Assembly (NCBI RefSeq): GCF_042945595.1
Contig: NZ_CP168493.1
Coordinates: forward strand, 2,604,001 to 2,668,000
Direction: 5' to 3'
DNA: 64,000 nucleotides
Origin: Psychrobacillus sp042945595
Lineage (GTDB): Bacteria > Bacillota > Bacilli > Bacillales_A > Planococcaceae
The notes under the pieces are model-generated. The model worked only from the letters and a program-made list of their open reading frames with translations, had not been told where the DNA came from and searched no databases. How positions within the stretch are numbered: position 1 is the first letter of the stretch; every line of letters begins with the position of its first letter. Below, piece after piece: positions 54,643 through 63,761 of this stretch. The translations under genes and the position numbers were made by a program.

Positions 54643-55632
54643 ATGCTTGAATTATTCACACTATTAAAAGGCGGAAATAGATCCTCCTTAACAGCAGCAA
54701 TTGTAAATACAATTATCGCTCTAATAAAAGCAGGTGCATTCTTCTTTACTGGCAATGTCGCAATGTTTGCAGAGATGATGCACTCAATAGGAGATGCCGC
54801 TAATCAATTTTTCGTATATACAGGGTCAGCATTATCTAAAAAAGCCCCTACACCTAGATTTCCAAATGGATTTGGCCGGTTAATAAATTTAGTATGTTTA
54901 GGGGCAGTAATAATCGTAGGTATTCTTTCATATGAAACTATTAAAGAAGGATGGCATCACGTTCAACACCCTACTACTTCTACTGGTGTTGCAATAAGTC
55001 TAGTTGTTTTAGGAATTGGTATCCTATTAGAATCTACCGTTCTTTACAAAGCAGGTAAGGAAATTCTACATGAAAGCGGTATAAAAAATTCGTTGTTCGG
55101 GCCAATTACAACAAGCTTCACTTATATAGATCGAGCTAAACCAGCGACTAAGCTTGTATTTATGGAAGACTTAGTTGCTACTGCTGGTGGAATTTTAGCC
55201 TTTACTGCAATACTAATCTCACATTTCACTGGTTTCTTACAAGCAGAAGGAATTGCTTCGATGATAATCGGATTAATGATGTTCTATGTTGTTGGAAAAG
55301 TATTTCTTGATAATGCAAGAGGTGCTTTAGGAGAAACAGATGAACAAATGCTTGTTCACATTGCCCATATCGTGTCTGAAAACATTCATGTAAAAGATAT
55401 TAAAGAATTAGAAGTCATAAAAGAAGGGGAATTTTTACATGTGAATTTAGTTGTAGAGATAGATCCAACATTATCATTTGCTGAAGTAGACGACATTCAC
55501 GATGTATTGAAAGAGCTTATTTTAAACCAACAAAGTGTTACAGATGCAACAATTTCCTTCGATGAAGATGATGGTATTAAAAAATGGAAGCATCATAAAG
55601 ATAAGAAAACTACATTAAAAACACATGACTAA
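54643..55632 (+). CDS. Cation diffusion facilitator family transporter
   Basis: A 329-residue CDF-type metal efflux protein with about six membrane segments. I use the ATG at 54643, preceded by AAAGGAG. The metal-site motif HSIGD is near residue 47 and FPNGFGRLINLVCLG near 71 is typical of the CDF/YdfM-like group. The C-terminal cytoplasmic domain (from about 230) carries HVNLVVEIDPTLSFAEVDDIH, here given as HVNLVVEID and DDIH. Metal specificity (Zn, Mn, Fe or Co) cannot be told. Probably co-transcribed with the MgtC-like gene. Confidence 0.88.
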   Translation: MLELFTLLKGGNRSSLTAAIVNTIIALIKAGAFFFTGNVAMFAEMMHSIGDAANQFFVYTGSALSKKAPTPRFPNGFGRLINLVCLGAVIIVGILSYETIKEGWHHVQHPTTSTGVAISLVVLGIGILLESTVLYKAGKEILHESGIKNSLFGPITTSFTYIDRAKPATKLVFMEDLVATAGGILAFTAILISHFTGFLQAEGIASMIIGLMMFYVVGKVFLDNARGALGETDEQMLVHIAHIVSENIHVKDIKELEVIKEGEFLHVNLVVEIDPTLSFAEVDDIHDVLKELILNQQSVTDATISFDEDDGIKKWKHHKDKKTTLKTHD

Positions 55633-55658
55633 GTATTTGCTCAGTCATGTGTTTTATT
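55617..55658. terminator. Bidirectional terminator
   Basis: AACACATGACT/AGTCATGTGTT stem between the convergent transporter and alcohol dehydrogenase genes, with A-rich and T-rich flanks. Confidence 0.85.
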
Positions 55659-56820
55659 AAAGGCATGCAGTAAGTATTGCTTTAGTATCGACTGCATTTA
55701 GTTTATTGAAATTACCATACTCCCCATTAACCATTGCTTTTTCAACCATAAGGTCAATTTTAGAATCATCAATGTTGTAATCTGATAAGTTAGTTGGGGC
55801 ATCTAATGAAGCCCAGAATGTTGCTAAACGATCAATACCCTCAAACGCAACTTCTTCAGCAGTTTTTCCCGCTGGATCCACATTAAATACTTTTGTTGCT
55901 AACTTTGCAAATCGTTCCGGATTTACATGTACATTATGACGCATCCATCTTGGGAAAATAATTGCGAGTCCACCGGCATGAGGAATATCATATACCGCTG
56001 ATACCGCATGTTCGATATTGTGACTTGCCCAATCTCCATTGTATCCCATTCGTAAAAAACCGTTTAATGCTAAAGTACCTGCAAATAAAATTGTTTCACG
56101 TAGTTCAAAGTTTTCTAGATCCTTAACAAGTTTAGGTGCAGTTTCAATCACAACTCGAAGAACTCCTTCAATCATTTCATCGTGTACAGGTGTATTCGTT
56201 GCTTCATGATAATATTGTTCAAACATGTGTGACATCATGTCAACAATGCCATAAACAGTCTGATTTAATGGAACGGTAAAAGTATTTTCAGGATCTAAAA
56301 TAGAAAACTTAGGGAATATAAGCGGATTACCCCATCCATATTTTTCTTGTGTTTCTTCATTTGTAATAACAGAACCGGCATTCATCTCAGAACCGGTCGC
56401 AGCTAGTGTTAAAACAGTTCCAAAAGGCAGTGCATCTGTCGGAATGGCTTTTCGTGTCACTAAATCCCAAGGGTCTCCATCATATTTAGCAGCAGCAGCG
56501 ATTAGTTTTGTACAATCAATTACAGAACCTCCACCGACAGCTAAAATAACCTCAATTCCTTCTTGCTTACAAAGCTCTGCTCCTCGTTTCGCAGTCGATA
56601 ATCTCGGATTGGGTTCAACGCCAGCTAATTCAAATACTTCCATATTCGCTTCATTTAATACTGACATCACTTGTTCATATAATCCGTTTTTCTTAATACT
56701 TCCTCCACCGTAAACAACAAGTACTTTTTTTCCGTATAGCGCAAGCTCATCTGCTAATTGACCTAACTGTCCTTTACCGAAAATTAATTTTACTGGATTT
56801 TGAAAAGAAAAAGCATTCAT
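55657..56820 (-). CDS. Iron-containing alcohol dehydrogenase (butanol dehydrogenase type)
   Basis: A 387-residue group III alcohol dehydrogenase similar to YugJ/YugK and BdhA. VLVVYGGGSIKKNGLYEQV near 33-51 and GGGSVIDCTKLIAAAAKYDG near 96-115 bind NAD(P). Iron-site histidines lie in the stretch ending HAVSAVYDIPHAGGLAI near 268-284. TLAATGSEMNAGSVIT is also a family marker. It is not in an operon with rocG, since a terminator separates them. Confidence 0.88.
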   Translation of the reverse strand: MNAFSFQNPVKLIFGKGQLGQLADELALYGKKVLVVYGGGSIKKNGLYEQVMSVLNEANMEVFELAGVEPNPRLSTAKRGAELCKQEGIEVILAVGGGSVIDCTKLIAAAAKYDGDPWDLVTRKAIPTDALPFGTVLTLAATGSEMNAGSVITNEETQEKYGWGNPLIFPKFSILDPENTFTVPLNQTVYGIVDMMSHMFEQYYHEATNTPVHDEMIEGVLRVVIETAPKLVKDLENFELRETILFAGTLALNGFLRMGYNGDWASHNIEHAVSAVYDIPHAGGLAIIFPRWMRHNVHVNPERFAKLATKVFNVDPAGKTAEEVAFEGIDRLATFWASLDAPTNLSDYNIDDSKIDLMVEKAMVNGEYGNFNKLNAVDTKAILTACL

Positions 56821-56853
56821 CTAAATATCCTCCTCTAAGTTGTCTTTTAATCA

Positions 56854-56886
56854 TAAAAAAACCGCTTGTAAAATACAAGCGGTTCA
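56854..56886 (-). terminator. rocG terminator
   Basis: AACCGCTTGTA/TACAAGCGGTT, an 11-bp stem followed by T7 on the minus strand. Confidence 0.92.
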
Positions 56887-56905
56887 ACTTATTCAACAGT
56901 TTGAC

Positions 56906-58150
56906 TTATACCCAACCACGGAAGCGTGATGCCTCAGCAGTTCTACGTACACCAACCATATATGCAGCTAAGCGCATATCAATATTACGAGTAGTAGCTA
57001 CTTCATAAATATTTTCAAATGCATCTACCATTTTCGCAATAAGTTTGTCGTTTACTTCATCTTCAGTCCAGTAGTAACCTTGGTTATTTTGAACCCATTC
57101 AAAGTATGACACAGTAACTCCACCAGCACTTGCTAAAACGTCAGGAACTAATAAAATATCTCTATCGTAAAGAATTTTAGTAGCTTCTGTCGTAGTAGGA
57201 CCATTCGCAGCCTCAACTACAATTTTAGCTTTAATATTGTGCGCATTGTCAGCGGTGATTTGGTTTTCAATTGCAGCTGGAACTAGGATATCGCAATCCA
57301 ATTCCAATAACTCTTGGTTAGAAATTGTATTTTCAAACAAAGTAGTAACAGTACCAAAACTATCTCGACGATCCAATAAATAATCGATATCTAAACCGTT
57401 TGGATCATGTAAAGCACCGTAAGCATCAGAAATAGCGATAACTTTTGCACCTTGATCGTTCAAGAATTTAGCTAGGAAACTTCCAGCATTACCAAAGCCT
57501 TGAATAACAACACGTGCACCTTGCATATCAATGTCACGTTTTTTCGCAGCTTCGTTAATAATAATTGTTACACCTTGCGCAGTAGCACGGTCACGTCCTT
57601 GAGATCCACCAAGAACAATTGGTTTACCAGTAATAAAGCCAGGAGAGTTGAATTGGTCCATACGACTATATTCATCCATCATCCATGCCATAATTTGAGC
57701 ATTAGTAAAAACGTCTGGTGCTGGGATATCTTTCGTTGGTCCAACAATTTGTCCAACTGCTCTTACATATCCACGACTTAAACGTTCAATTTCTCCCATA
57801 GACATTTCACGTGGGTCACAAACAACCCCACCTTTACCTCCGCCATACGGAAGATCAACAATCCCAGCTTTCAGTGTCATCCACATAGAAAGAGCCTTCA
57901 TTTCATCAGGTGTTACACCTGGATGAAAACGAACTCCACCTTTAGTAGGACCTACAGCATCATTATGTTGTGCACGGTAACCAGTAAATACTTTTACTGT
58001 ATTATCATCCATTTTAACTGGAATGCGTACTTCTAACATTCTAAGTGGTTCTTTTAGTAGTTCATACATCGCTTCGTCATATCCTAATTTGTGTAGAGCC
58101 TCTTGAATGACAGCCTGAGTTGATGTGAACAGGTTTAAATTATCAGCCAT
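56906..58150 (-). CDS. rocG: NAD-specific glutamate dehydrogenase
   Basis: RocG/GudB-type enzyme (414 residues) that deaminates glutamate to 2-oxoglutarate and ammonia. The substrate site is GPTKGGVRFHPGV near 67-79, the catalytic lysine region PYGGGKGGVVCDPREMS near 102-118, and the nucleotide-binding loop VIQGFGNAGSFLAKFL near 215-230. VVEAANGPTTTEA is conserved. It follows rocD and rocA on the same strand and completes ornithine breakdown to 2-oxoglutarate. RocG or GudB identity rests on context. Confidence 0.92.
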   Translation of the reverse strand: MADNLNLFTSTQAVIQEALHKLGYDEAMYELLKEPLRMLEVRIPVKMDDNTVKVFTGYRAQHNDAVGPTKGGVRFHPGVTPDEMKALSMWMTLKAGIVDLPYGGGKGGVVCDPREMSMGEIERLSRGYVRAVGQIVGPTKDIPAPDVFTNAQIMAWMMDEYSRMDQFNSPGFITGKPIVLGGSQGRDRATAQGVTIIINEAAKKRDIDMQGARVVIQGFGNAGSFLAKFLNDQGAKVIAISDAYGALHDPNGLDIDYLLDRRDSFGTVTTLFENTISNQELLELDCDILVPAAIENQITADNAHNIKAKIVVEAANGPTTTEATKILYDRDILLVPDVLASAGGVTVSYFEWVQNNQGYYWTEDEVNDKLIAKMVDAFENIYEVATTRNIDMRLAAYMVGVRRTAEASRFRGWV

Positions 58151-58231
58151 TTGATTGTTTCGCCTCTTTATTCATAATGTTTTATTCGGAACAATTGTAA
58201 CATATAGTGAAGGATTTTTGTCTACCAAATA

Positions 58232-59425
58232 TTAATTATTAAATACTTTTTTAATTTTTTCAATTGCCCAGTCTAATTCCTCTTTAGAGATAACTAGAGG
58301 AGGAGCAAATCGGATTACTGTATCATGTGTTTCTTTACATAATAATCCTAGTTCTTTTAATGCTTCACAATATGGGCGTGCTTCTTCTGTTAATTCCATA
58401 CCGATGAATAATCCACGACCACGAACTTCTTTAATAGAAGGATGTTTAATTTCTTTTAAAGCATCCATGAAATAATTCCCTAATTCAAGAGAACGATCAG
58501 CTAACTTTTCATCTACCAAAACATCAAGAGCTGCTATAGAAACAGCACATGCCATAGGGTTACCACCAAATGTAGAGCCATGTGATCCTGGGTTAAACAC
58601 GCTTAAAACATCATTGTTCGCAACGATACATGAAATTGGGAATACTCCACCACCAAGTGCTTTACCTAAAATGTACATATCTGGATTTACATCTTCCCAT
58701 TCACATGCAAACATTTTACCAGTACGACCAAGTCCTGCTTGGATTTCATCTGCTATAAACAATACATTGTTTTCACGACATAATTCAAGTGCAGCTTTTA
58801 AGAAACCAGCTGGAGGAATAACAATTCCCGCTTCCCCTTGAATAGGCTCAATGATAAAAGCAGCAGTATTCGGTGTAATTGCAGCTTTAAGTGCTTCTAA
58901 ATCTCCATAAGGAATTAAGTTGATACCTGGAAGCATTGGTCCAAATCCACGTTTATATTCAGGATCAGATGACAACGACACTGCTCCCATAGTACGACCA
59001 TGGAAGTTTCCATTACATGCAATGATTTCAGCGTGGTCAGCTTCTACTCCTTTTACATCATAAGCCCATCTACGAGCTGCTTTTAGTGCAGTTTCAACAG
59101 CCTCCGCACCAGTATTCATTGGTAATACCATTTCTTTACCTGTTAATTTGCTAACTTTTTCATACCATGGACCTAATTGATCGTTATGGAATGCGCGTGA
59201 AGTTAAAGTTACACGATCTGCTTGATCTTTTAGAGCTTGAATGATTTTTGAATGACGATGCCCTTGGTTTACTGCAGAATAAGCAGAAAGCATATCCATG
59301 TATTTGTTACCTTCTGGATCCTTTACCCAAACTCCTTCCGCTTCTGAAACAACGATTGGAAGTGGGTTATAGTTATTTGCACCAAATTTATTTGTTTGTT
59401 CAATAACTTGTTGTGAAATTGTCAT
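58232..59425 (-). CDS. rocD: Ornithine aminotransferase
   Basis: RocD (397 residues) is a class III pyridoxal-phosphate aminotransferase turning ornithine into glutamate semialdehyde. NNYNPLPIVVSEAEGVWVKD near 17-36, MNTGAEAVETALKAARRW near 102-119, NFHGRTMGAVSLSSD, DEIQAGLGRTGKMFA near 227-241 and the catalytic lysine in ILGKALGGGVFPIS near 255 are all present. Substrate assignment is supported by neighbouring rocA and rocG. Confidence 0.96.
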   Translation of the reverse strand: MTISQQVIEQTNKFGANNYNPLPIVVSEAEGVWVKDPEGNKYMDMLSAYSAVNQGHRHSKIIQALKDQADRVTLTSRAFHNDQLGPWYEKVSKLTGKEMVLPMNTGAEAVETALKAARRWAYDVKGVEADHAEIIACNGNFHGRTMGAVSLSSDPEYKRGFGPMLPGINLIPYGDLEALKAAITPNTAAFIIEPIQGEAGIVIPPAGFLKAALELCRENNVLFIADEIQAGLGRTGKMFACEWEDVNPDMYILGKALGGGVFPISCIVANNDVLSVFNPGSHGSTFGGNPMACAVSIAALDVLVDEKLADRSLELGNYFMDALKEIKHPSIKEVRGRGLFIGMELTEEARPYCEALKELGLLCKETHDTVIRFAPPLVISKEELDWAIEKIKKVFNN

Positions 59426-59493
59426 GGATTCGTACTCCTCTTTTTTTAATAGTTTGTAGACACAACGACATTTAGATATACCTATTTATCGAG

Positions 59494-59514
59494 CAGGCTG
59501 TGACACCTGCTCCA
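59494..59514 (-). other. Hairpin between rocA and rocD
   Basis: GAGCAGG/CCTGCTC, a 7-bp stem with a 7-base loop just after rocA, without a T run. It may protect the upstream message rather than stop transcription. Confidence 0.5.
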
Positions 59515-59519
59515 TAAAA

Positions 59520-61064
59520 TTAAAGCATTTCTGAAGTTGTTTTTGCTTGCATATGAAGTTGAACATAATCAGGTCCGCCAGCTTTTGAATCTGTACCAGA
59601 CATATTAAATCCACCAAATGGTTGGTATCCAACGATTGCACCCGTACATCCACGGTTGAAGTAAAGGTTACCAACGTGGAATTCTTCACGTGCTTTTTCT
59701 AAGTTCATGCGGTTATTTGTAATAACTGCACCTGTTAAGCCGTATTCCGTGTTGTTTGCAATTTCAATTGCTTCGTTGAAATCTTTTGCTTTTGAAATAC
59801 CTACAACTGGACCAAAGATTTCTTCTTGCATGATTCGAGAAGTTGGAGAAAGATCAGCGATTACAGTAGGTTGGATGAAGAATCCTTTTGAATCATCCCC
59901 AGTACCACCTGTAACAAGGCGACCTTCTCCTTTACCGATTTCGATATAGCTCATTATCTTATCGAAAGAAGCTCCGTCGATAACAGGACCAACAAAATGC
60001 TCATCGTTATCCGGAACACCTACCGTTAAAGCGTTTGTTAATTCTTCTACACGGTTAACCACTTGATCGTATACATCTTCTACGATTACCGCACGTGAAC
60101 AAGCAGAACATTTTTGGCCACTGAAACCGAATGCAGATTTTACGATAGATTGAGCAGCTAATTCTAAATCAGCTTCTTTATCTACTACGATTGTATCTTT
60201 ACCACCCATTTCAAGGATTGAGCGTTTAATCCAGATTTGTCCTGGAGATAATTTAGATGATTTTTCTACGATTCCTAAACCAACATCACGAGAACCAGTG
60301 AAGCTGATTAAACGAGTGCGTGGATGTTCAACTAAGAAATCACCAATTTCAGCACCTGAACCTGGGATAAAGTTTACAACACCTGCTGGCATTCCAGCTT
60401 CTTCTAATATTTCAACAAATTTATACGCTACAACTGGAGTTGTTGAAGCTGGTTTTAATAATACTGTGTTACCTGCAACCATTGCTGCAACAGTAGTACC
60501 AGCCATAATTGCAAACGGGAAGTTCCAAGGAGATATAACTACAGCTACTCCAAGTGGAATATAGTCATAACGGTTATATTCACCTGGACGGCTTACAACT
60601 GGTGCACCATCTTTTAAACGAAGCATTTCGCGGCCATAATATTCTAAGAAGTCGATCGCTTCTGCTGCTTCTACGTCAGCTTCCACCCAAGTTTTTCCTG
60701 CTTCTTTTGATAATAAAGCAGAGAATTCAGCTTTACGACGACGCATAATAGCTGCTGCTTTGAAAAGAACGTCTGCACGAACTGCTGGTTTTACTTTTTT
60801 CCATGTACTAAAAGCTTCATCTGCAATATCCATTGCTTTAGATGCAATATCTTTTGTTGCTTTAGAAACAATCCCTACAACTTGCTCTTTATTCGCTGGG
60901 TTATAAGAAGTGATTTTACCTTCTGTCGTAATTCTTTCTCCACCAACGATCAACGGGTACTCTTCACCAAGGTATGCTTCAACTACTTTATATCCTTCTT
61001 TAATCGCTTTTTTGTTTTCTTCTTTAGAAAAATCTGTGAATGCTTCATGTTTATAATCTATCAT
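59520..61064 (-). CDS. rocA: L-glutamate gamma-semialdehyde dehydrogenase
   Basis: RocA (514 residues; 1-pyrroline-5-carboxylate dehydrogenase) oxidises glutamate semialdehyde to glutamate with NAD. Aldehyde dehydrogenase markers are ISPWNFPFAIMAGT near 177-190, FTGSRDVGLGI near 255, the general base in LEMGGKD near 286, and the catalytic cysteine in FSGQKCSACSRAV near 315-327. EEIFGPVVGI is also present. It is the first gene of the rocA-rocD-rocG series and is divergent from the regulator gene. Two GCAA-N7-TTGC palindromes lie in its promoter region. Confidence 0.97.
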   Translation of the reverse strand: MIDYKHEAFTDFSKEENKKAIKEGYKVVEAYLGEEYPLIVGGERITTEGKITSYNPANKEQVVGIVSKATKDIASKAMDIADEAFSTWKKVKPAVRADVLFKAAAIMRRRKAEFSALLSKEAGKTWVEADVEAAEAIDFLEYYGREMLRLKDGAPVVSRPGEYNRYDYIPLGVAVVISPWNFPFAIMAGTTVAAMVAGNTVLLKPASTTPVVAYKFVEILEEAGMPAGVVNFIPGSGAEIGDFLVEHPRTRLISFTGSRDVGLGIVEKSSKLSPGQIWIKRSILEMGGKDTIVVDKEADLELAAQSIVKSAFGFSGQKCSACSRAVIVEDVYDQVVNRVEELTNALTVGVPDNDEHFVGPVIDGASFDKIMSYIEIGKGEGRLVTGGTGDDSKGFFIQPTVIADLSPTSRIMQEEIFGPVVGISKAKDFNEAIEIANNTEYGLTGAVITNNRMNLEKAREEFHVGNLYFNRGCTGAIVGYQPFGGFNMSGTDSKAGGPDYVQLHMQAKTTSEML

Positions 61065-61087
61065 GTAAATCCTCCTTTAATTTTAGT

Positions 61088-61102
61088 GCAAAAATAATTT
61101 GC
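61088..61102. promoter_or_regulatory. Palindrome GCAA-N7-TTGC, site 1
   Basis: GCAAAAATAATTTGC. It overlaps the likely -35 (TTGCTC, 61099-61104) of the regulator gene, whose -10 TATAAT lies 18 bases further on. Same geometry as site 2, with centres 44 bases apart. Confidence 0.55.
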
Positions 61103-61131
61103 TCTTTTAATCCGTTTACATATATAATAAT

Positions 61132-61146
61132 GCAAAAGATTGTTGC
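61132..61146. promoter_or_regulatory. Palindrome GCAA-N7-TTGC, site 2
   Basis: GCAAAAGATTGTTGC. On the minus strand it falls in the spacer of a candidate rocA promoter (TTGAAA, 17 bases, CATTAT). Likely a regulator-binding site; the protein is inferred to be the divergently encoded one. Confidence 0.55.
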
Positions 61147-61199
61147 GTTTTTCAAGTATTAATTTCTAAAATGTCGAAATTTTTTTTGAGGTGAGCCAA

Positions 61200-62507
61200 A
61201 TGAACGAAAAATTAGTTAAACTTCTTCCTTTTTATAAGTTCTCTACGGAGCAAGTAGCCATTGGAATACATGCTGTAGATACAACTGGAAAAACAGTTAT
61301 CTACAATGAAAAAATGAAAGAAATAGAAGGATTAAATTCTGTGGACGTAGAGGATCGATCTATTTTAGAACTTTTTCAATTTGAACAACAAGATAGTACA
61401 TTGTTAAAAGTTCTTCATAGTGGAGAACCAGTTTTACGCGTTAAACAGACTTATTGGAATCGAAATGGGCAGGAGATAACTACTATTAATGATACATACC
61501 CTGTTTCAGAAGAGGGGAAACTGATTGGGGCAGTAGAATTTTCTAGAGATATTACTGCATTAGAAAGACTGATTTATCAACCATTAAAACGATACAATGA
61601 ACCAATAACCCTTTCTACCATTACTGCTGTTTCCCTATCCATGCGAGAAGTAGTGGAGAGATCTCTTAAAGCCGCTCACGTCCGAATGCCTGTATTATTA
61701 ATTGGGGAAGCTGGCACTGGAAAAGAGTTAATTGCAGAAGGAATTCACAATCAGCTATCTCCAGCAAACAATCAATTTATCTCCCTTTTTTGCCATAGTT
61801 CGGATAAACACTTAATTAATAAGTTTAAAAAAGAGCTAGAACATATCACAAACTGTACAATATTTTGTGAAAGAATCGATTTATTATCCCTAGAATTACA
61901 AAATCAGCTTTTGCAAATTTTAAATTCAAATAAAAATGGGGATAATTTATTTATCGCCAGTATTGGTAAAGATCCTGTTGATTTAATAGCTACAAACAAA
62001 TTAAGTAAGGAACTGTACTATTACTTTGCAACCGTCGCAATTACTTTACCACCGCTTCGTAATCGGACAGACGATATTTTACCTTTTACACACGATTATT
62101 TTAATCGATATCTCAATCGTTATGGTTCCACTATTAATGAAATAGAGGAAGAAGTCATTCTAGCATTTTTAACATATGAATGGCCGGGAAATTTAAAAGA
62201 ACTCGAATTACTATTAGATGAAATAAGCTCCATGATTACTACGGAGCAAGTGCTTAAGTTTGATATGCTCCCTCTTCACTTCAAGTTAAAGGTACAAGAT
62301 TTTTATGAAACAACTAAAAAAGCAGAGGATTTTGTTGTAACTTCTGAAAGAGATATGTTGCCGTTAGATGAATATTTGAGAGAAGCAGAGAAGTATTATT
62401 TACAAAAAGCATTGGATAAGTTTGATGGGAATATTACAAAGGCTGCCGAGGCATTAGGCATGAGTCGCCAAAACCTTCAGTATCGACTTAGAAAAATGAA
62501 AAAATAA
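61200..62507 (+). CDS. RocR-like PAS-AAA-Fis regulator with degenerate AAA+ domain
   Basis: A 435-residue regulator starting at the ATG at 61200, after GAGGTGA. Residues 1-120 look like a PAS sensor domain, 130-350 an AAA+ domain and 395-435 a Fis-type helix-turn-helix (KAAEALGMSRQNLQYRLRK). Walker A GEAGTGKE (169-176) is intact. The region between it and Walker B is about 20 residues shorter than usual and has no GAFTGA loop; Walker B reads TIFCERID instead of TLFLDEI; the arginine finger LYYRL is LYYYF. So it probably cannot activate sigma-54 polymerase. The position next to rocA points to arginine/ornithine control. Confidence 0.85.
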   Translation: MNEKLVKLLPFYKFSTEQVAIGIHAVDTTGKTVIYNEKMKEIEGLNSVDVEDRSILELFQFEQQDSTLLKVLHSGEPVLRVKQTYWNRNGQEITTINDTYPVSEEGKLIGAVEFSRDITALERLIYQPLKRYNEPITLSTITAVSLSMREVVERSLKAAHVRMPVLLIGEAGTGKELIAEGIHNQLSPANNQFISLFCHSSDKHLINKFKKELEHITNCTIFCERIDLLSLELQNQLLQILNSNKNGDNLFIASIGKDPVDLIATNKLSKELYYYFATVAITLPPLRNRTDDILPFTHDYFNRYLNRYGSTINEIEEEVILAFLTYEWPGNLKELELLLDEISSMITTEQVLKFDMLPLHFKLKVQDFYETTKKAEDFVVTSERDMLPLDEYLREAEKYYLQKALDKFDGNITKAAEALGMSRQNLQYRLRKMKK

Positions 62508-62528
62508 GAAGCGGCTGTGAAGTGCACC

Positions 62529-62785
62529 TGGTCTTTACTATTTCCAGAGTGCTTTGGACGAAACATCGACTACACTATTATCGTAGTAATTTAACTTGAG
62601 AAATGACTGCGTCACTTCTTGAGCCATTTTTTCCGGTAATCTTGTGGCGGTTATTTGTCCGTCGCCCTCTAGAAGTATGTAAAGACATAATGCATTTGTT
62701 TTGATTAATGAGGGAATAAATCCCATCCTTTTCTTTTAAAGGTGGACGAAGATGCAATTTCGTCCGCTCAGCACTTATTTAATAA
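62529..62785. repeat. Dispersed intergenic repeat R1, full copy
   Basis: Aligns over its length with 44432-44690: GTGCTTTGGACGAAACATCG, then the hairpin around TGACTGCGTCACTTC, the block CGGTAATCTTGTGGCGGTTA, GTAAAGACATAATGCATTTG and the closing hairpin GGACGAAG...TTTCGTCC with TCAGCACTTA. It follows the regulator gene closely and may serve as its transcript end. Confidence 0.8.
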
Positions 62786-62988
62786 TGGATGCTACCTATT
62801 TTTTTTAGGTTCCAACAACTCTAATCATCTGCCCACTTATTCATGTATACTGTGGAAGGTAAAAGTAAAAACATACAGCATATCCTGCGTAAGGTAGTCA
62901 CCATTAAAAAGCACTTCAAGTCGTTGTGAATACTCGATTTCTAGTATATCAATTTCATATACTTTCTTATTAGATACTACTCACTTAA

Positions 62989-63161
62989 TGGATTGTAGTG
63001 AAAGGTGGAGACTCCAGACGGAGGCCAATAGGATGTTGGTCACGAAGGCATTGCCACACGATGTGGCGCTCTTAGCCTTCGTTCCTCGGAGACAGATGAG
63101 ACATCGCAAGCGACGCGAATGCGGCGCACCCGCTGAAAGCGTCCACCTGAAACGGAAATCC
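62989..63161. repeat. GC-rich dispersed repeat, family R2, long copy
   Basis: Starts GGATTGTAGTGAAAGGTGGA, has GACTCCAGACGG, then an extra inverted pair (GAAGGC...GCCTTC) not seen in the other copies, and ends GACGCGAATGCGGCGCACCC, GCTGAAAGCGTCCACCTG, AACGGAAATCC. No coding role is apparent, although a chance open frame crosses it. Confidence 0.75.
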
Positions 63162-63240
63162 GTGGTATTATTTAATACTTTAAAGTACTATGAAAACTGG
63201 TTTCGCAGGAGGAAAATCCACATGTTTTCTTAAATCTAAA

Positions 63241-63294
63241 AAAAGGAGGCTCTGAGTGCTGTCGTTTTTGTACAACACTCAGAGCCCCCCTTTT
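63241..63294 (-). terminator. Terminator of the S1-domain gene
   Basis: GGCTCTGAGTG/CACTCAGAGCC, an 11-bp perfect stem; on the minus strand it is followed by TCC and a T run. Confidence 0.88.
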
Positions 63295-63300
63295 CATTTA

Positions 63301-63684
63301 TTAACGGATTGATTGTTTAATCCAATCTGCTAACTTTTCTTTTAAAGTGTTAAACCCTTCTAGATCATGCTCATCTACACGGGCTTGGAGGGTTTTCCGT
63401 GGTTTATCATCTTTTTTTGGAACTGCAGGTTTTTCTTGTAGTTCACGTATGGACAAACTTATCTTTCCTGAATCATTATCTACTTCTAGAATTTTCACTT
63501 CTACTTCTTGCCCAACTGTTAAAAACTCACTGACTTCTTTCACATAGCCATACGTTATCTCAGAAATATGCACAAGTCCTTGTGTATCTTCATCTAAACT
63601 AACAAAAGCACCATAAGGTTGAATGCCAGTAACTTTTCCCTTAACAACATCTCCTACCGTAAAATCTTTGATCATCTCGTTCAC
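63301..63684 (-). CDS. yugI: S1 domain RNA-binding protein (YugI/CvfD-like)
   Basis: A 127-residue protein whose first 75 residues are one S1 domain: VGDVVKGKVTGIQPYGAFVS near 10-29, GLVHISEI near 37-44 and GQEVEVKILEVDNDSGKISL near 57-76 (20 residues). The C-terminal part is basic and charged. This is the general stress protein 13/CvfD type, which binds RNA and may act on ribosomes or on post-transcriptional control. It is monocistronic with its own terminator. Confidence 0.88.
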   Translation of the reverse strand: MNEMIKDFTVGDVVKGKVTGIQPYGAFVSLDEDTQGLVHISEITYGYVKEVSEFLTVGQEVEVKILEVDNDSGKISLSIRELQEKPAVPKKDDKPRKTLQARVDEHDLEGFNTLKEKLADWIKQSIR

Positions 63685-63761
63685 TCCCTACTTCTCTATA
63701 TTCGTATCTACCCTAAAGGTCATGTTAAATTATAACATAGTAGAAAGAGAGCGAGCAAAAA

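Noticed and set aside
61065..61199. Sigma-54 promoter for rocA
   Set aside because: Two TTTGC elements exist, but neither has GG at the required 12-base offset.
62538..62726. A 62-codon open frame on the minus strand
   Set aside because: It lies inside the R1 repeat and is not kept in the other full copy at 44432-44690.
62988..63233. An 81-codon open frame on the plus strand
   Set aside because: It crosses the R2 repeat, is rich in basic residues from GC-rich palindromes, and has no ribosome site.
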